This document shows positions 34,403 to 47,150 of a DNA stretch of 64,000 nt, piece after piece (the stretch's first letter is position 1; each line of letters starts with the position of its first letter). A program made the translations under genes and the position numbers. The notes below the pieces were generated by a model, which saw only the letters and a program-made list of their open reading frames with translations, was not told the DNA's origin and made no database searches. Source of the stretch: Armillaria gallica (lineage: Eukaryota; Basidiomycota; Agaricomycetes; Agaricales; Physalacriaceae); NCBI GenBank assembly GCA_037576215.1, contig JBANDB010000004.1, forward strand, positions 4,092,001 to 4,156,000, in the 5' to 3' direction.

Positions 34403-34927
34403 TGTTACATGCATGCCGTGGACCTCCGCTTCACACTGACTTCAAGCACAGACTTCACATCAACAGACCACACCATCGGACCTCCATGGCCTCTGGCCGC
34501 TTACCATTTACTTACTCCTTTTAAAATTTCATTTCCATTTCATTTTACTATTTCACATATTAAATCTAGAACCTGAATTCAGTAGCGAACAGACCTCTGT
34601 CGGATTCCATTGGACTCTGACTTGGATTACCTATTCATATATATACTGTAGAATTACTTGTAGATACTCAGTTGGAATATCAACTTGGTCTAGCCAAATC
34701 TCTCTCTGACTCCAAGTCCAATTCTATTGCTCTCAAGTCCGTGGCCTCTGCTCTGTTGGACTATCCTTACTCTATCCAAACTCTCGCTCTCCATGGACTC
34801 CACTCCACAATTCAACCTTAGGGCTTCAGCTCAAGGGTGATGTTGCTAATAGCTTCGCCAAAGCCCACGCACTCCATGGACCTCCGCTTGTGTGAGTTAC
34901 CTTCATCTATTTGGCACATCTCTAACA
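34403..34927 (+). repeat. 5' LTR of family A copy 2
   Basis: TGTTACATGCATGCCG to CATCTCTAACA, 525 bp. Holds the TATATATACTGTAG block, and 30 bp further on AGTTGGAATAT where copy 3 has AGTTCGAATAT. Confidence 0.93.
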
Positions 34928-34970
34928 GTATATTTGAACTCAACCCCTTGAGTTAAATTTTCTCTAAATC

Positions 34971-36517
34971 ATAACAACCACACACACTTACCCTCCAGAG
35001 ACAGGCAAAGGCCCAAAACAAAAAACACCAATCTTTTCCATGGAAGACATACCAGCATCCCATCCAAGGAAAATCTGGAACTTTTCAGATTGGCCTCTGT
35101 CAGAGGACAACCACCCCATAGGGAAACCTACAGCCACTCCAGTTTTACTGCTCGTCAATCCAACAACTATGGTTCTCCTAACCCCTTTGATACTCCGCCA
35201 CCCAATGACCTTCCACATCACTGAAGGACAGGCATATTTGATGGATACTGAGAGAATCCAGATCCACACACCCCAGCACCTCAACCCACCTCCAATGGGG
35301 AAGAAACAAACAGCCTGGAATCCGACGATTCCAGAGGCAAAACCAATACCCCCACTCATCCTTTAAATCAACACAACCAGGGTGACAATGGATCTGACCC
35401 CCAACCAGGTAGCCCAAATGGACCTGGTGGCCCCAACAGACCAGGAGGTCCTAGTGGTCCTGGTGGTCCTGGTGGCCCCAGAGGTTCTGGAAGACCAAGA
35501 GGACTGGGCAGACCTGACAACAATATCCCCAATGAGCAAGAATTCTTACGAGAATTCATGAACCTGTTGCATGGGGTTTCCACTTTGCTAAACAACTCTT
35601 GACCCAACAACATCCGTACCAAGGTCAAAGAACCTGATATGTTTGACACCTCCGACCTGTGGAAGCTTAAGGCTTTCATTGTCTCCCTTCAGTTGAACTT
35701 TAATGACAAACTCACTGCTTTTGCAGTGGATGCCAGTAAAGTCAACTACACCATCTCTTTCCTTTCCAGCACCGCTCTTGACTGGTTTGAACCAGACATC
35801 CTCTGTCCCACTCCGCAGAACCCACCAGCATGGCAATACTCTTACGCTGCATTCCTTGATGAACTCTGAACCAATTTTGGCCCTTTTGATGCCATCGGAG
35901 ATGCTGAGAATGCTTTGGAACATCTCCAGATGCACGACGGAGACCGAATCATGAAGTATATGGTTCAGTTCAACCAATATGCCTCCCAAGTTGGTTACAG
36001 TGACAATTCCCTCCACCATGCCTTCTACTGTGGACTTTGCACGTGCATCAAGGATGATATGGCTCACCACGGAAAGCCTAACAATCTCCAAGACATGCAT
36101 TTCCTAGCCCAAGAACTCAACACTCGCTATTGGACTCGGAGGACCGAGATATCCTGAGAAAGCCAGGAAAATAAGTCCTCCAACTTGTATCCCAACAACC
36201 CTAAATTGAAGGGTTCCAGTTCCAACTTCAATTCTTTGGCCTCTGGTTCTACTCCAAAGTCTTCTGATTCCAACCCCTCAGGATCTGCTTCCAACCCAAA
36301 GCCCTACACTGATAAGCTAAGCAAAGATGGCCATCTTACTCAAGAAGAAAAGGACCACTACTGGAAGAACAACCTCTGTATGTTCTGTGGAAGCAAGCAT
36401 AAGACCAAGGACTGCAACAAACTTAAAGCCATGGCCTCCACTAAGGGACATGCTGTGGAAATTGAAGAACCCGCTCCTGCCTCTGAGGATCCGGCTCCTT
36501 CAGAGTCAGAAAACTAG
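34971..36517 (+). pseudogene. gag of family A copy 2
   Basis: Homologous to the copy 3 gag. The expected start codon reads ATA (34971). Frame breaks occur before 35639, a TGA lies at about 35868-35870 (the same CGA site as in copy 3), and another near 36158. Recognisable parts are the Gag core ([20 protein letters not shown] to YWTRRTEIS) and a zinc knuckle CMFCGSKHKTKDC near 36378-36418. The glycine/proline-rich collagen-like stretch at about 35410-35510 is partly degraded. Confidence 0.88.
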
Positions 36518-39500
36518 AGGGCAGTCCTGCATCCTCTGTGCAAGATCAGGGTTGTGTTGACTGTAATTGCACATTGGAGGTTGTCACCCTCAATGCCACT
36601 GCTCTTTCCAACGATTCACTAACTGTATCACTCTCTTTTGAAGTTGGCTCCAGTACAGAGTCTAACGGCTCTCTAATCATTATCATCCTTTGTTTTCTTG
36701 CCTTGGTTGACTCTGGTTCTAGCCATTGTTTTGTCAACTCCAAGTATGTTGAGGACCACAACCTTCCTACCAAACCTATTCCTCCTGTTCAACTTCGGCT
36801 CCTTGATGGCTCCACCAGATCTCACATCTCCCAATTCATCACTCTTCCAGTTTGTTTCTCCTCTGGAAACATCATCTCTATTGACTTCTATGTCAATCGT
36901 CTAGATTCATCCGATAACATTGTTCTGAGATACAACTAGCTTTCCAGCTGCAATCCATTGATTGACTGGGCAAAGCACAGTATCACTTTCCGTTCACTAT
37001 TACCAGGTGTTTCTTCCCTTGCAAGTGCTTCTGCAGCCTCTGATGCAACTGCATCTAACCACGTGGACATTCCTCGTCCAACTCCTATTTCTATTCCAAC
37101 CCCAACTTCCAAGCCAACTCCAAGATCCTGACAGACTCCACCACCATATGAACCCATCTATTCCTACTCTACCATCCCTTCCTTTTCTGCAATGGTTACA
37201 CCCAAGATATCTATCATCTCCATGGCTGCTTTTGTTCGAGCATGTGCTGAAGATGGAGCTCAACAATACACCCTCCAACCTTCTGCACCTAGCATCAGCA
37301 GAATGGCTGGCTCCATAGCCCTGCTGGACATGACCAATGTACCAGCAGAATACCACAACTTTGCTGATGTATTCAGTGACTCACTCTCTGAGAAACTCCC
37401 TGAGCATAGACCATATGACCTCAAGATCAATATTGAGAAAGGAACATCTCCCCTGCTTGGGCCAATTTACTCTCTCTCAGAGTCCGAGCTCAAAGCTTTA
37501 TGTGAGTTTATTGATGATAATCTCCATAGCAGATTCATCACACCCTCACATTCTCCCCATGGAGCTCTGGTACTCTTTGTCAAGAAAAAGACTGGTGAAC
37601 TCTGTCTTTGTGTCGATTTCCATGGCTTAAACAAGATATCCAAGAAAGACTGTTATCCCCTTCCACTCATTTCTGATCTCCTCGACTCTGCACACTCTGC
37701 TTGCATCTATACCAAACTTGATCTTCGACATGCTTATCATCTCATATGCATAGCTGAAGGTGATGAATGGAAACCAGCCTTCTGGACCTGTTATGGCTCC
37801 TTTGAATGGTGTGTCATGCCTTTTGGACTCACCAATGCTCCTGCAGTGTTCCAACGCTTTGTGAACAATATTTTTGCTGACATGCTTGACATTTCCGTAG
37901 TCATATACCTTGATGACATCTTCATCTATTCCAATGACCCCACAGAGCACCGGAAACACATACACGAAGTTCTGCACAGACTAAGGGCAAATGGGCTCTA
38001 CTGCAAAGGATCCAAATGCGAGTTTCACTGGGACTCCATGGAATACTTAAGCTACATTCTATCATTGGAGGGCCTCTGCATGTCTGAAGACAAGGTCAAG
38101 GCCATTTTAGACTGGCCAGTTCTACAGAAAGTTAAGGATATCCAATCCTTCCTTGGCTTTGCCAATTTCTATTGCTGTTTTATCCACGAGTACAGTGACA
38201 TTGTTATTCCTTTAACTCACCTCACACACAAAGGAACTCCATGGAAATTTGACAACAAGTGCATGGCTGCTTTCAATGAACTAAAGCAAGCCTTCACTCA
38301 TGCTCCTATCCTTATCTATTGGGTCCCCAACCAGCAATTAGTTGTGGAGACTGCCACCTCTGACTATGCTATTGCCGCTATCCTCTCTATCAACCTTGAA
38401 GATGGCAAAATCCACCCCATTGCTTTCCTATCCCAGAGCCTCCACAATGCTGAACTCAACTATGACACCCATGATAAAGAGCTCCTAGCTATCTTTGAAG
38501 CCTTTAAATACTGGCATCACTACCTTGAAGGCTCCACGGATCCGATCAACATTGTAACAGACCACAAGAATCTTGAATATTTTTCAACCACCAAGATTCT
38601 TACCCGACAGCAAGTCCAGTGGTCTGAATACTTATCCCAATTCAACCTAGTAATCCACTTCTGACCAGGGAAACTCAGAGGAAAACCGGATGCACTCACT
38701 AGATGATGGGACATCTATCCAAAAGAGGGGGATAGTCAATACGCAGCAGTCAATCCTCACAATTTCTGCCCTGTATTCACTCAAGAACAATTCTCTGTGT
38801 CTCTCCATGCCACTTTCCTTGAAGGCCCTACCCTCCATGCTAGCACTATAATGGATATTGACAAGCTCTATTTAGACATCAAGCAAGCACAAACATCTGA
38901 CATCTGTGTATGCAGCCACCGAAGGTTTCCGGCAGGCTAAATCTTCCACTCCCACTCCCCCTTCTTGGTGGTCCATAGATGAATCAGACATTCTCCATCT
39001 TGATAATCACATCTATGAGGATCTCCATCTCCATGTCCTACAAAAGAATCACAATCACATCTTGGCATGTCATTTTGGTCAAAATCAGACCTTGGAATTA
39101 GTCTGACGGAACTATACCTGACCACAGATGTGTGATTATGTTTGCCACTATGTCAAATCTTGTATGGTTTGCAGTCACAACAAGACACTTAAACATCGCC
39201 CTTATGGTTTACTCAAACCCTTGCCAGTTTTGGAACACCCATGGGATTCTATTTCAATGGATTTTATCAAACAGTTACCAGACTCCAACAGATTCACTGC
39301 TATCCTTGTAGTAATCGACTGTGCAAGCAAGTAAGCAAGCCATCTTTATCCCTACACACAATACTATTAATTCCAAAGAACTCGCCCAGTTATTCGTCAT
39401 TCACGTTTTCTCTAAACATGGCATCCCTAACCATATCACCTCTGACTGCAGCTCCAAATTTGTCTCCCAATTCACATGTGCCCTTGCTAAAGCCCTTGAC

Positions 39501-40358
39501 ATGGAACTTCACTTCACTTCTGGATATCACCCAGAGGCTGATAGACAAACAGAACTTGCAAATCAAACCTTGGAACAGTACATCTGCATCTATTGTTCTT
39601 ACCAGCAGGACAACTGAGATTTACTACTACCCATTGCAGAGTTTGCATACAACAATGCTCCGAACACCTCCACCGGAATCTCTCCATTCTTTGCCAACAA
39701 AGGCTACCAACCTAATATCACTGTTTATCCTGAATGTGATATCACCTCTGCTCAGGCCTATAACTTTGTAGTCAACCTCAATGAACTACACCAATTTCTA
39801 CATGATGAAATCACCCAGGCACAATCTTGCTACAAGATCTAAGCAGACAAGCATCGGAATCTGACTCCTCCTTTCAAAGTAGGTGACAAAGTCAAGCTTA
39901 GCTCCAAGCACATCAAGACTACTTGCCCTATTGGAAAATTTGTGGAGAAACTCCTTGGCCCATTCGAAATCATAGCTCAGCCAGGCTCACATTCCTTCAC
40001 CCTCAAACTCCTGTCGGACCTCTGTGCCATTCACCCTGTCTTCCACATATCACAACTTGAACCTGTAGAAGAAAACACTATCCCTAATCGCACTCAGCCT
40101 CCACCACCTCTGGTGGAAGTCAACAGTGAAGAGCAGTACGAAATAGCTCAGATCCTAGACTCCAAGCTCAACTGCTGGTTCTGGTGTCCCCTCCTCTACA
40201 GGATCCAATGGTTAGGTTATGAAGGCACCAACAAACAGTTTGCTTGGTTACCAGCCATCGAGTTCTCTGCCGACAATTTCATTGAAGATTTCCACCATCG
40301 CTATCCAGACAAGCCAGGACCACTAGCCAAGGTCACCATCTGAAAATCCATCATCTAA
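36470..40358 (+). pseudogene. pol of family A copy 2
   Basis: Retropepsin site ALVDSGSSHCFVNS near 36700-36740. RT is at about 37380-38100 with YLDDIFIYS near 37907, then RNase H (ETATSDYAIAA near 38348, the first catalytic Asp changed to Ala) and HDKELLAIFEAFKYW. Integrase lies at about 38985-39840 and a chromodomain-like end at 40190-40310. Stops include TAG near 36937, TGA near 38662, TGA near 39103, TAA near 39332 and TAA near 39839. The longest open segment, 37192-38664, still spans most of RT and RNase H. Confidence 0.88.
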
Positions 40359-40620
40359 ACCTCCTATCTCTGTCTTATCCTGTAACATTATCGGTTTCCA
40401 TCAGCTCTGACCTTTTCTATTTCAAATCAAATCCACAAAAACTATTGCAAATTTGTTTCCTAATCAGGAACAAAACCCATCAGATCCGTTCTCACTCTGT
40501 TTCCCATCCCTAACTTCAAATTTCAAGAAAATCAATATATTATGGGACCCATGGGGCCCCAGCAATGTACAATGCTAGCAAGAAAATATGGGTAAAAAAA
40601 TATACAAAGGCAAGAAACGT

Positions 40621-42262
40621 TCAGGAAGCCTTGGTGCCAGATGGACCTGCCATATCTACATCAACTAAATCCTTCTCCTTTTCTCTCTCTCTCTCCATCT
40701 CCTGTACCAATAGAGGCTCCAAGTCCTTGTACATCTCCTCCTCACCCCTTGACCGTTTGAAGGCCCTCATTCTTGCTGTTGCCTGCTGTCAGAACTCCCT
40801 CTCCACCTCTTCCTCTGGATCTATCTCAGGCATGGGCATTTTGATCAATGCATCCAACTCTGGAATGCTGACAACATCTGCTCCTGGAACTATTTCCTCC
40901 CAAATCTCCTCCTCCAAGTCCAATGGCTCATCCATATCCTCCATCTGGTACCCTTCCTGATCCTTCAACAGCCTTTTCCAAAGCTGCCATTCCTTTCGAC
41001 ATCTGTGTGCATTGTAAAAGTCCTGGCAGGCCTGCAAGAACTTGTTGTGAGCCAGCATCTGCTCATGCAACTTAGAGACACTGGTGGTTCTGATTCAGAA
41101 AGATTTGTTGAGGATCTCATATGGGTCGCCCAACCCAGCGGAAGATCCGAGGCCAACGACTGAAGACCTTCCCCCTTCATTATGGCCATATCTCTATCAA
41201 GTTGTTGACCAGCCATCTTGTGCAACACCTTGCTGTAGATATCACCAGTCTTCTGGAGCTCCATTCTCGATGCCTCAAATTTGGCCTTTAAGGATTTTGA
41301 GGGAAGGTTGTCGGGGTACTTGACGTCATAATCCTTGTGGTAATCATCCATTAAATCCTTCATGTGCTTCGTGATGTGCTCCACCTTGTCTTCCAAGTAT
41401 GCCAACCTTGATGAAATGTCCTGCAGCAACTCCATCACACTGCCATTCTCTGTGGCTCCGCTGTCATCTCCACCCTTTTTGAAGAAACATTGGGCCTTCT
41501 CGACACAGCACCGTTGACATGTTTGGAGGCCACCATGGAGGAAACAGGCTGCTTTATCCGCCTAACATTTGGCACAACGTGCTATGACAAGTCGACAAAC
41601 AGAACAGAAATCCAACAGTGCCATGTACCATTGCCAGTCAAAACCTTATCTTGTGCCTGGGGTGCAGGCTCAGTTTTCAGACGCTTAGGGGTTGATGGCT
41701 CCACTGATGCATCCCCACCCTCTTCTCCACTGTCCTCCACCATGCTTGCAGACTGGAACTTACACTTTCAAGGTTCCATGGTTTCGGCCTTTTTCTTGCC
41801 CCTGGCAATCACCTGTTTCCTTCTCAGTTCAGCCATAGTGGCCATTTTCAGATCCATTGGATCCACTTTAGAGTCTCCATCACTTGCTGATGGAGCACCA
41901 GCAGCCTTCAACACCAACTCATTCACCTCATTCACCTTTTCCTTCTCCTTCTCCTTGGTCTGCAAGTCTTCCAGCCTCTTTAACTCCACCTTCCTCTCAG
42001 CCTCCTCCTTCTCCCTTTTCAAAGCCTTGACCTTAAGTTGCTGTGCCAACTTATCTTGCTTCAACTTCTCCACCTGGGCCTCCTTTGCTCTCACAGTCTT
42101 CCAGTCCTCATGTTGATTAATGGCTTCATCATAGCGCTCTTCCATGGCAGTCCGCTCAGCTGTCCATGCCTTATAATCCTCAAAGGAAAGATTTGAGGGA
42201 GTCGGGGCTGACACATAAAGTTCGGGCATTATGGAGTTGCAATACTCGATGGGTGTTGACAT
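40621..42262 (-). pseudogene. Antisense Zn2Cys6/coiled-coil gene of family A copy 2 (diverged paralog)
   Basis: Starts near 42262 with MSTPIEYCNSIMPELYVSAP, parallel to MSQTIKYRLSVTPEPYESAP in copy 3. A lysine/glutamate coiled coil to about 41768 follows. The cysteine cluster at about 41570-41475 reads C-AK-C, six residues, C, eight residues, C-QR-C, six residues, C, followed by FFKKGG. Then come LAYLEDKVEHITKHMKDLMD and LQACQDFYNAHRCRKEWQLW, the counterpart of LFQATRNEFYKLEGRRSEWQ in copy 3. A stop lies within the cluster (TAG near 41562) and the frame changes near 41110. Domain order equals copy 3, yet residue identity is low, whereas LTR and pol of the same two copies differ mainly at CpG sites. 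Confidence 0.78.
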
Positions 42263-42423
42263 GTTTTTCATTGAGGAAAGGAGAAGCAATGGAAAAGCAG
42301 GTATGATGAGAGTAGGAGGTTAAGTTGCAAAATTCCCATAGTCAAATTTTGTGCATACATACCTATATTGATGGGCCATTGGGATCAGCACTCTGGAGGG
42401 CAAGAACGCTAAGGGGAGGATAC

Positions 42424-42948
42424 TGTTATGTGCATGCCATGGACCTCCACTTCACACTGACTTCAAGCACAGACTTCACATCAACAGACCACACCATTGG
42501 ACCTCCACAGCCTCCGGCTGCTTACCATTTACTTACTCTATTTAATATTTCATTTCCATTTCATTTTACTATTTCACATATTAAATCTAGAACCTGAATT
42601 CAGTAGCAAACAGACCTCCGTTGGATTCCATTAGACTCCAACTCAGATTACCTATTCATATATATACTGTAGAATTACTTGTAGATACTCAGTTCAAATA
42701 TCAACTTGGTCTAGCCAAATCTCTCTCTAACTCCAAGTCCAATTCTATTGCTCTCAAGTCTGTGGCCTCTGCTCTGTTGGACTATCCTTACTCTATCCAA
42801 ACCCTTGCTCTCTGCAGACTCTGCTTCGCAATCCAATCTTAGAGCTTCAGCTCAAGGGTGATGTTGCTAATAGCTTTGCCAAAGCCCACACACTCCATGG
42901 ACCTCCACTCGTGCGAGTTACCTTCATCTATTTGGCACATCCCTAACA
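42424..42948 (+). repeat. 3' LTR of family A copy 2
   Basis: 525 bp, TGTTATGTGCATGCC to CACATCCCTAACA, preceded by the purine run GCTAAGGGGAGGATAC. The region that matches the primer-binding site reads AGTTCAAATAT here. Confidence 0.93.
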
Positions 42949-43507
42949 CTAGCTATCACTACCTTTTCTGATGATGTATCAAGTATTTAGAATGCTCCGC
43001 AGTTGTGGTAAATGACACCAGGTCTCAAGTTAACCCTGTATTCAGGTTATATATCTGGCATTGGGGGCTGATAACCTTTTGTGTTCTACACCATTCTTGA
43101 TTTACTTATATCTGGAAGGCATAGCCTGACTATCTTGAAGGCATTTCATCAATGCTTGCACCTTTTATATCCTACTCTTTCCCTGCAAGGGTTACTTGCT
43201 CCAGCTGGTCTTGAAGTTCTCTCACAAAGTATGTACAATAGTGGCACCTCCTTATATAATCATGCTTCAACACAACTTTATCCCCTTATAAGTTTCACCT
43301 CATGATATAAATGCCTACTTTGACTACAACAATCTATTCAAACAAGCCTAAAGATCATTTTAGTGGAAGGAAATTTCATGCAAAGTCTTTGTTCTCATAC
43401 TATAACCATATCAAGATAAAATTTTGCTTGCATGTTTTGTCAGTGGTTTTCACTGCTAAATGGACAAGTGACTTGACTCTGAGAACTTGAACAGGTGCTT
43501 TCTTCAG

Positions 43508-44669
43508 TCAATCATGGCACTTTAGGCATGTGAAGAAGAGTCTAGTAGTTGCATGAATGATCCACTTTATCACCACCATGAAAAAGTTTATCACATCCCA
43601 TAGATGTTGTGGAGGGACTAGACTAGTGTCCTCACTCAGCATCATCACTTTTTTTTGTGTCAATAATTCCTCTAATGACTGGCATATTACATCCTGACTC
43701 CTGAGCCAGTTCAGAGACATCACAATATCAATATAAGATGGGGATTCTGCTGTTAGCCACCTCCAATGGTGAATGGGATAATCAGCCAAGTAAGGCATGT
43801 AGATTTGATATTCTGCTGCTCATCTCATTTTGGAATGAGTGTGTTCCTGAGTAACTTTGGAGAGCTCAATGACCTCTGTGTTTTGTGTTCTGGGCCTACC
43901 ATCCCCATGGCTTTTTTCCTTCTTGTCAGGGTTCCTGTGCAAACAGATGTAGCCCTGGAAATTTACCGGAGAAGACACAGACAACAGACACCACCTAGAT
44001 GCTTGTCACCCACCATCAAAAGCCTTCACATTGTTTCCTCTGCCTCAAGGGTTAATCCATTGGCTTGATTCACAGACCTCAGGTCTTTTTGGAAACCTAG
44101 CGCAATTCAGACATTGTATCTATATGCAAGGTTCATTGATAATCCTGGACTGAAAGAGTTTCTGAAGATTTCAAAAACCTCTTTATGCCACCTGAACATT
44201 TGAACAATGAGTAAGCATATCCTCCTCTTATATCAGTAGTCTGATAGGTAAGTTTTTCTTATTGTAGTGACAGAGGCCCCCTTCTGCTTTATTGCCACTG
44301 AGAAGGTATCAACCTTAAACCTTGCTACAGATGTGAAAAACATCACCCAGATCTACCACTCCCTACGGTTGCTCCCTATGAGGTCTGATGTTGAATATCT
44401 CAACATCACCATTCACAGATGTCCCTTTGAGCCAGAGGTTCCTGCACTTCAAATTGCTACCAAGGCTTATTGCCAAGAGACATCATAGGCTTGAAGAGCT
44501 CACAATTGGCTATAAATCAAAAGTATTCAACCAGATGAAACTAGCTGAGGTCACTTGGGTATTAGCTGCCATCATACATGATGCTTGGGTTCTAGTACAG
44601 GTATTTTTACAAAACTATCAGGCAACCTGGCAGAATAAAACTGTGTCAGACCTGCATTCTGGTTATTAA
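43508..44669. pseudogene. Decayed gene fragments, possibly leucine-rich/F-box-like
   Basis: On + around 44010-44190, TIKSLHIVSSAS and LYLYARFIDNPGLKEFLKIS read like leucine-rich strands. After a possible intron, VSTLNLATDVKNITQIYHSL and VEYLNITIHRCPFEPEVPAL follow near 44300-44460. The pattern fits the variable F-box/LRR proteins abundant in basidiomycetes, but no F-box is seen. A minus-strand open frame at 43508-43798 (96 aa, starting MPYLADYPIHHWRWL) overlaps its start and is equally plausible as coding. Confidence in any identity is low. Confidence 0.3.
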
Positions 44670-45599
44670 GACTTCTTGACTATGGCAGTTCCAGCCCTTC
44701 AAACTGGTCCCTACATGATCAAAGATGGGTGGAATATATTTGTCACTAGACTGTAGGTCATTCTTACCTTTATTGTTCTGCCTTGGACTCATATTATTCA
44801 GTGTCTGCAGGAAGGAAGAATCTAGAACCATGTTAAAGTATGCAGCAAATTATTTCCTCCTTCCAATAGAAGTTCAGGAATGGTAAAATAAAACCATGTC
44901 ACATCTCCCAGTCCCCACTCACTTAAAGACAATCTTGCTAGTTGAAGTAGTGTCAATTCTGAGTCCTATGCATATAAGATTTTGGTTATTATGCAAACCT
45001 GAACTTATTGTGGTGTAAGCCTAGCTTACAACACACTGACATAGACTGATCTCAGATCTCAGACTGAGGAACCCCAACTGATCCCATGGCACCATCTTGG
45101 ACTCATATCTCACCGTACACCTACTCCATTGCTTAGCATACCTGCCCCATTGCTTGGGCCTATGTACATTGTGGTGCCACATTTCACTATATATACCTGT
45201 AGGTATACATAGATACTCCTGCTTCTTTCCCACCATCATCACTCTCACATCTCACATAGATATTCCCACCACCTTTTCTCCATCACTTCATTACATACCA
45301 TTCCATCACACCAATTGGAGTTTGTTCCTGTTCTATTTTGTGTGATCTCATGAGTCCTCCTTAGTGTTGGCTGCTCTCGGAAGAAAGCTGCCTTTCATGT
45401 GGGAAAATCTATTTGGGGAATCACAGCATTTGCTGTTTTGCTTGCCTCAGCTTACTGTGGGAATTATTCTATTCAGTTCTGCCTTTTTCCAAACTCATCC
45501 TCCAATACTTTTCTTTACTGATCTGAGCTCAGCATGAGATTAATTTCTATCCAGTTGTGTTCCTGCTTCTGGCTGCTTTCATAGTTGCCTCACAGTCCT

Positions 45600-46800
45600 T
45601 AGCAACTTGTCGAACGAGGTTGTGTTTGAGAGCTTGGAGCTCTGGAGCAGGTGTTGTCACTCCCATTGAGTCCATACTGTCTTCAGCTTAAGTTGCACTT
45701 CACCTTTTCCAGCAAAGCCAGCACAGTTCTGTAGTTCTGCTTTGCCACCCAGGTTCTTGGTGAAGACATAAAGTTGCTGTTTGTGAAGTGTGGTATCTTT
45801 CCCTTTCCTCTCACCAAACCCATAATTTCATACCTACTTTGAGGCATTGCCCATGCACACAGTCATGGGGTTGTGCACACTGAATCACTGATCTGAAGTA
45901 TGACAATATTTTCTTTAATACTACTATGTCCACTGAAAACATTGATAAGCTTCTTGTGTCTGACCCATCTCATTGGCATCCCCTTGAATACTCTTTTGAA
46001 GGATTGGTAAATGCCACGGTCTTGCAGCCATATCCAATCTCCAGTTTGCAAGAGGCCTTGCAGCAAACTTGTGTGGTGACCAACTTTGGCAGTGGTAACT
46101 TCAAACATGTCATGTGTGCCACCTCATTGCTCATCTATTCTTACAGTGCAGCTCATCAACACCTGCAATCATGAAGAAATTTCCCTTTGCCCATCGAAGT
46201 AATAATTGGTGGATTGTAGGATGAATAGCAAGGTGGACATATGAACATTCAGATGCTTGGTACATGTTATACTCTTCAATCCACCATTGCCTTGTTGACA
46301 AATATGTATTCAAAGGTCTTTCAACTCGTCACTGGCAGTGCTCTTTTCAAGTATGTACCATGCTTAAAACATGACCTTGACAAGCTGAACTTCAGGCTCT
46401 ATCAGATGATATGAAATATTGGCAAAGACTTTTAGATCATAGCAGCTCTTAGTGAACCCATTGGCTGACTTAATCTTCAATTCGAGCTGTACATATGCAT
46501 TTCTAAATCCCAATGTCACTGCTCATTTTCCATCTCTATAGGTAATCTCAAAACCAATCCACCAATACTCTATTACCCTTTCAACATATCCATCAAGAGA
46601 TTCAAAGTTGTAGAGGAGGTGGAGGTTCTTCCCTTAGCTATATAGTTCAAACACATACTATGTAGCCCCACCACTGTCAATGGTCTTCATAGCATTGTGC
46701 ACATCCAGTACAGGCTGTGCACCAATGTGAGCTCTATCTCACATTTTGCCATGCTCCAAGACAGTATACAGGAAGAAGAGAACATCCTCTCCAAGCCCCT
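45600..46800 (-). pseudogene. Unrecognised decayed multi-exon gene
   Basis: Minus-strand translation around 46700-46330 gives coherent protein-like sequence with scattered stops: GKNLHLLYNFESLDGYVERV, IEYWWIGFEITYRDGK, AVTLGFRNAYVQLELKIKSA, CYDLKVFANISYHLIEPEVQ and AWYILEKSTASDELKDL. Further down come MNTYLSTRQWWIEEYNMYQA (46313) and, near 45660-45590, LKHNLVRQVAKDCEATMKAA. The stops stand at likely Gln/Arg/Trp codons, consistent with C-to-T decay. I do not recognise the family. Confidence 0.4.
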
Positions 46801-46854
46801 ATTCAAGATCTCAGCATCAAATCACATTAGAAACCTGGATTCATGTAGCTAAAT

Positions 46855-47150
46855 TGTCCCATCATGATCTTTTGATTATCAAATATTGATTATTGTTTCT
46901 CCTATTGTTCTATTGTTCTGTGATTCCATTGTTCTATCATCTGATCTCATTGTTCTGTACTCCCATTGTTCCTACCTATTGTTCCTCAAGTATGGAAACT
47001 CATTGTTCTCTAGTAGTATATAAGCAGCTGTAAATTAGACAGAATGGAGGATTTTTTCCTCTTGATCTTTAGTTAGGTCTACCAATACATTTGCATTTAC
47101 CCTCCAAGTATAGCTGCTACCTAGCACCATATAGGGCTCTATCACCAGGA
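46855..47150 (+). repeat. Probable 5' LTR of family B with repeated ATTGTT motif
   Basis: Eight ATTGTT words lie between about 46885 and 47010, just upstream of a TATATAAG box at 47017-47024. The right limit is uncertain (near ATATACA at about 47160) because the 3' LTR lies outside the window. Confidence 0.45.

Larger units (their letters stand above)
34403..42948 (+). mobile_element. Ty3/gypsy chromovirus family A, copy 2 (full length, decayed)
   Basis: 8546 bp, with 525-bp LTRs at 34403-34927 and 42424-42948. A perfect 5-bp target duplication CTAGC flanks it (34398-34402 and 42949-42953). Internal order is gag, protease, RT, RNase H, integrase, chromodomain-like end, antisense gene, polypurine tract. 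Compared with copy 3, most CpG sites read TpG or CpA. The Gag start codon reads ATA, and numerous stops break gag and pol, so the copy is dead. The conspicuous difference from copies 1 and 3 is the antisense gene, which is a diverged paralog. Confidence 0.93.

Noticed and set aside
41490..42116. 208-aa open frame on + within family A copy 2
   Set aside because: It is the complement of the antisense coiled-coil gene; its Ser/Leu-rich composition is the shadow of Lys/Glu codons.
44995..45360. Possible solo LTR with a TATATATACC block
   Set aside because: No matching LTR in the window and no target duplication could be recognised. The TATA-like block alone is not enough.
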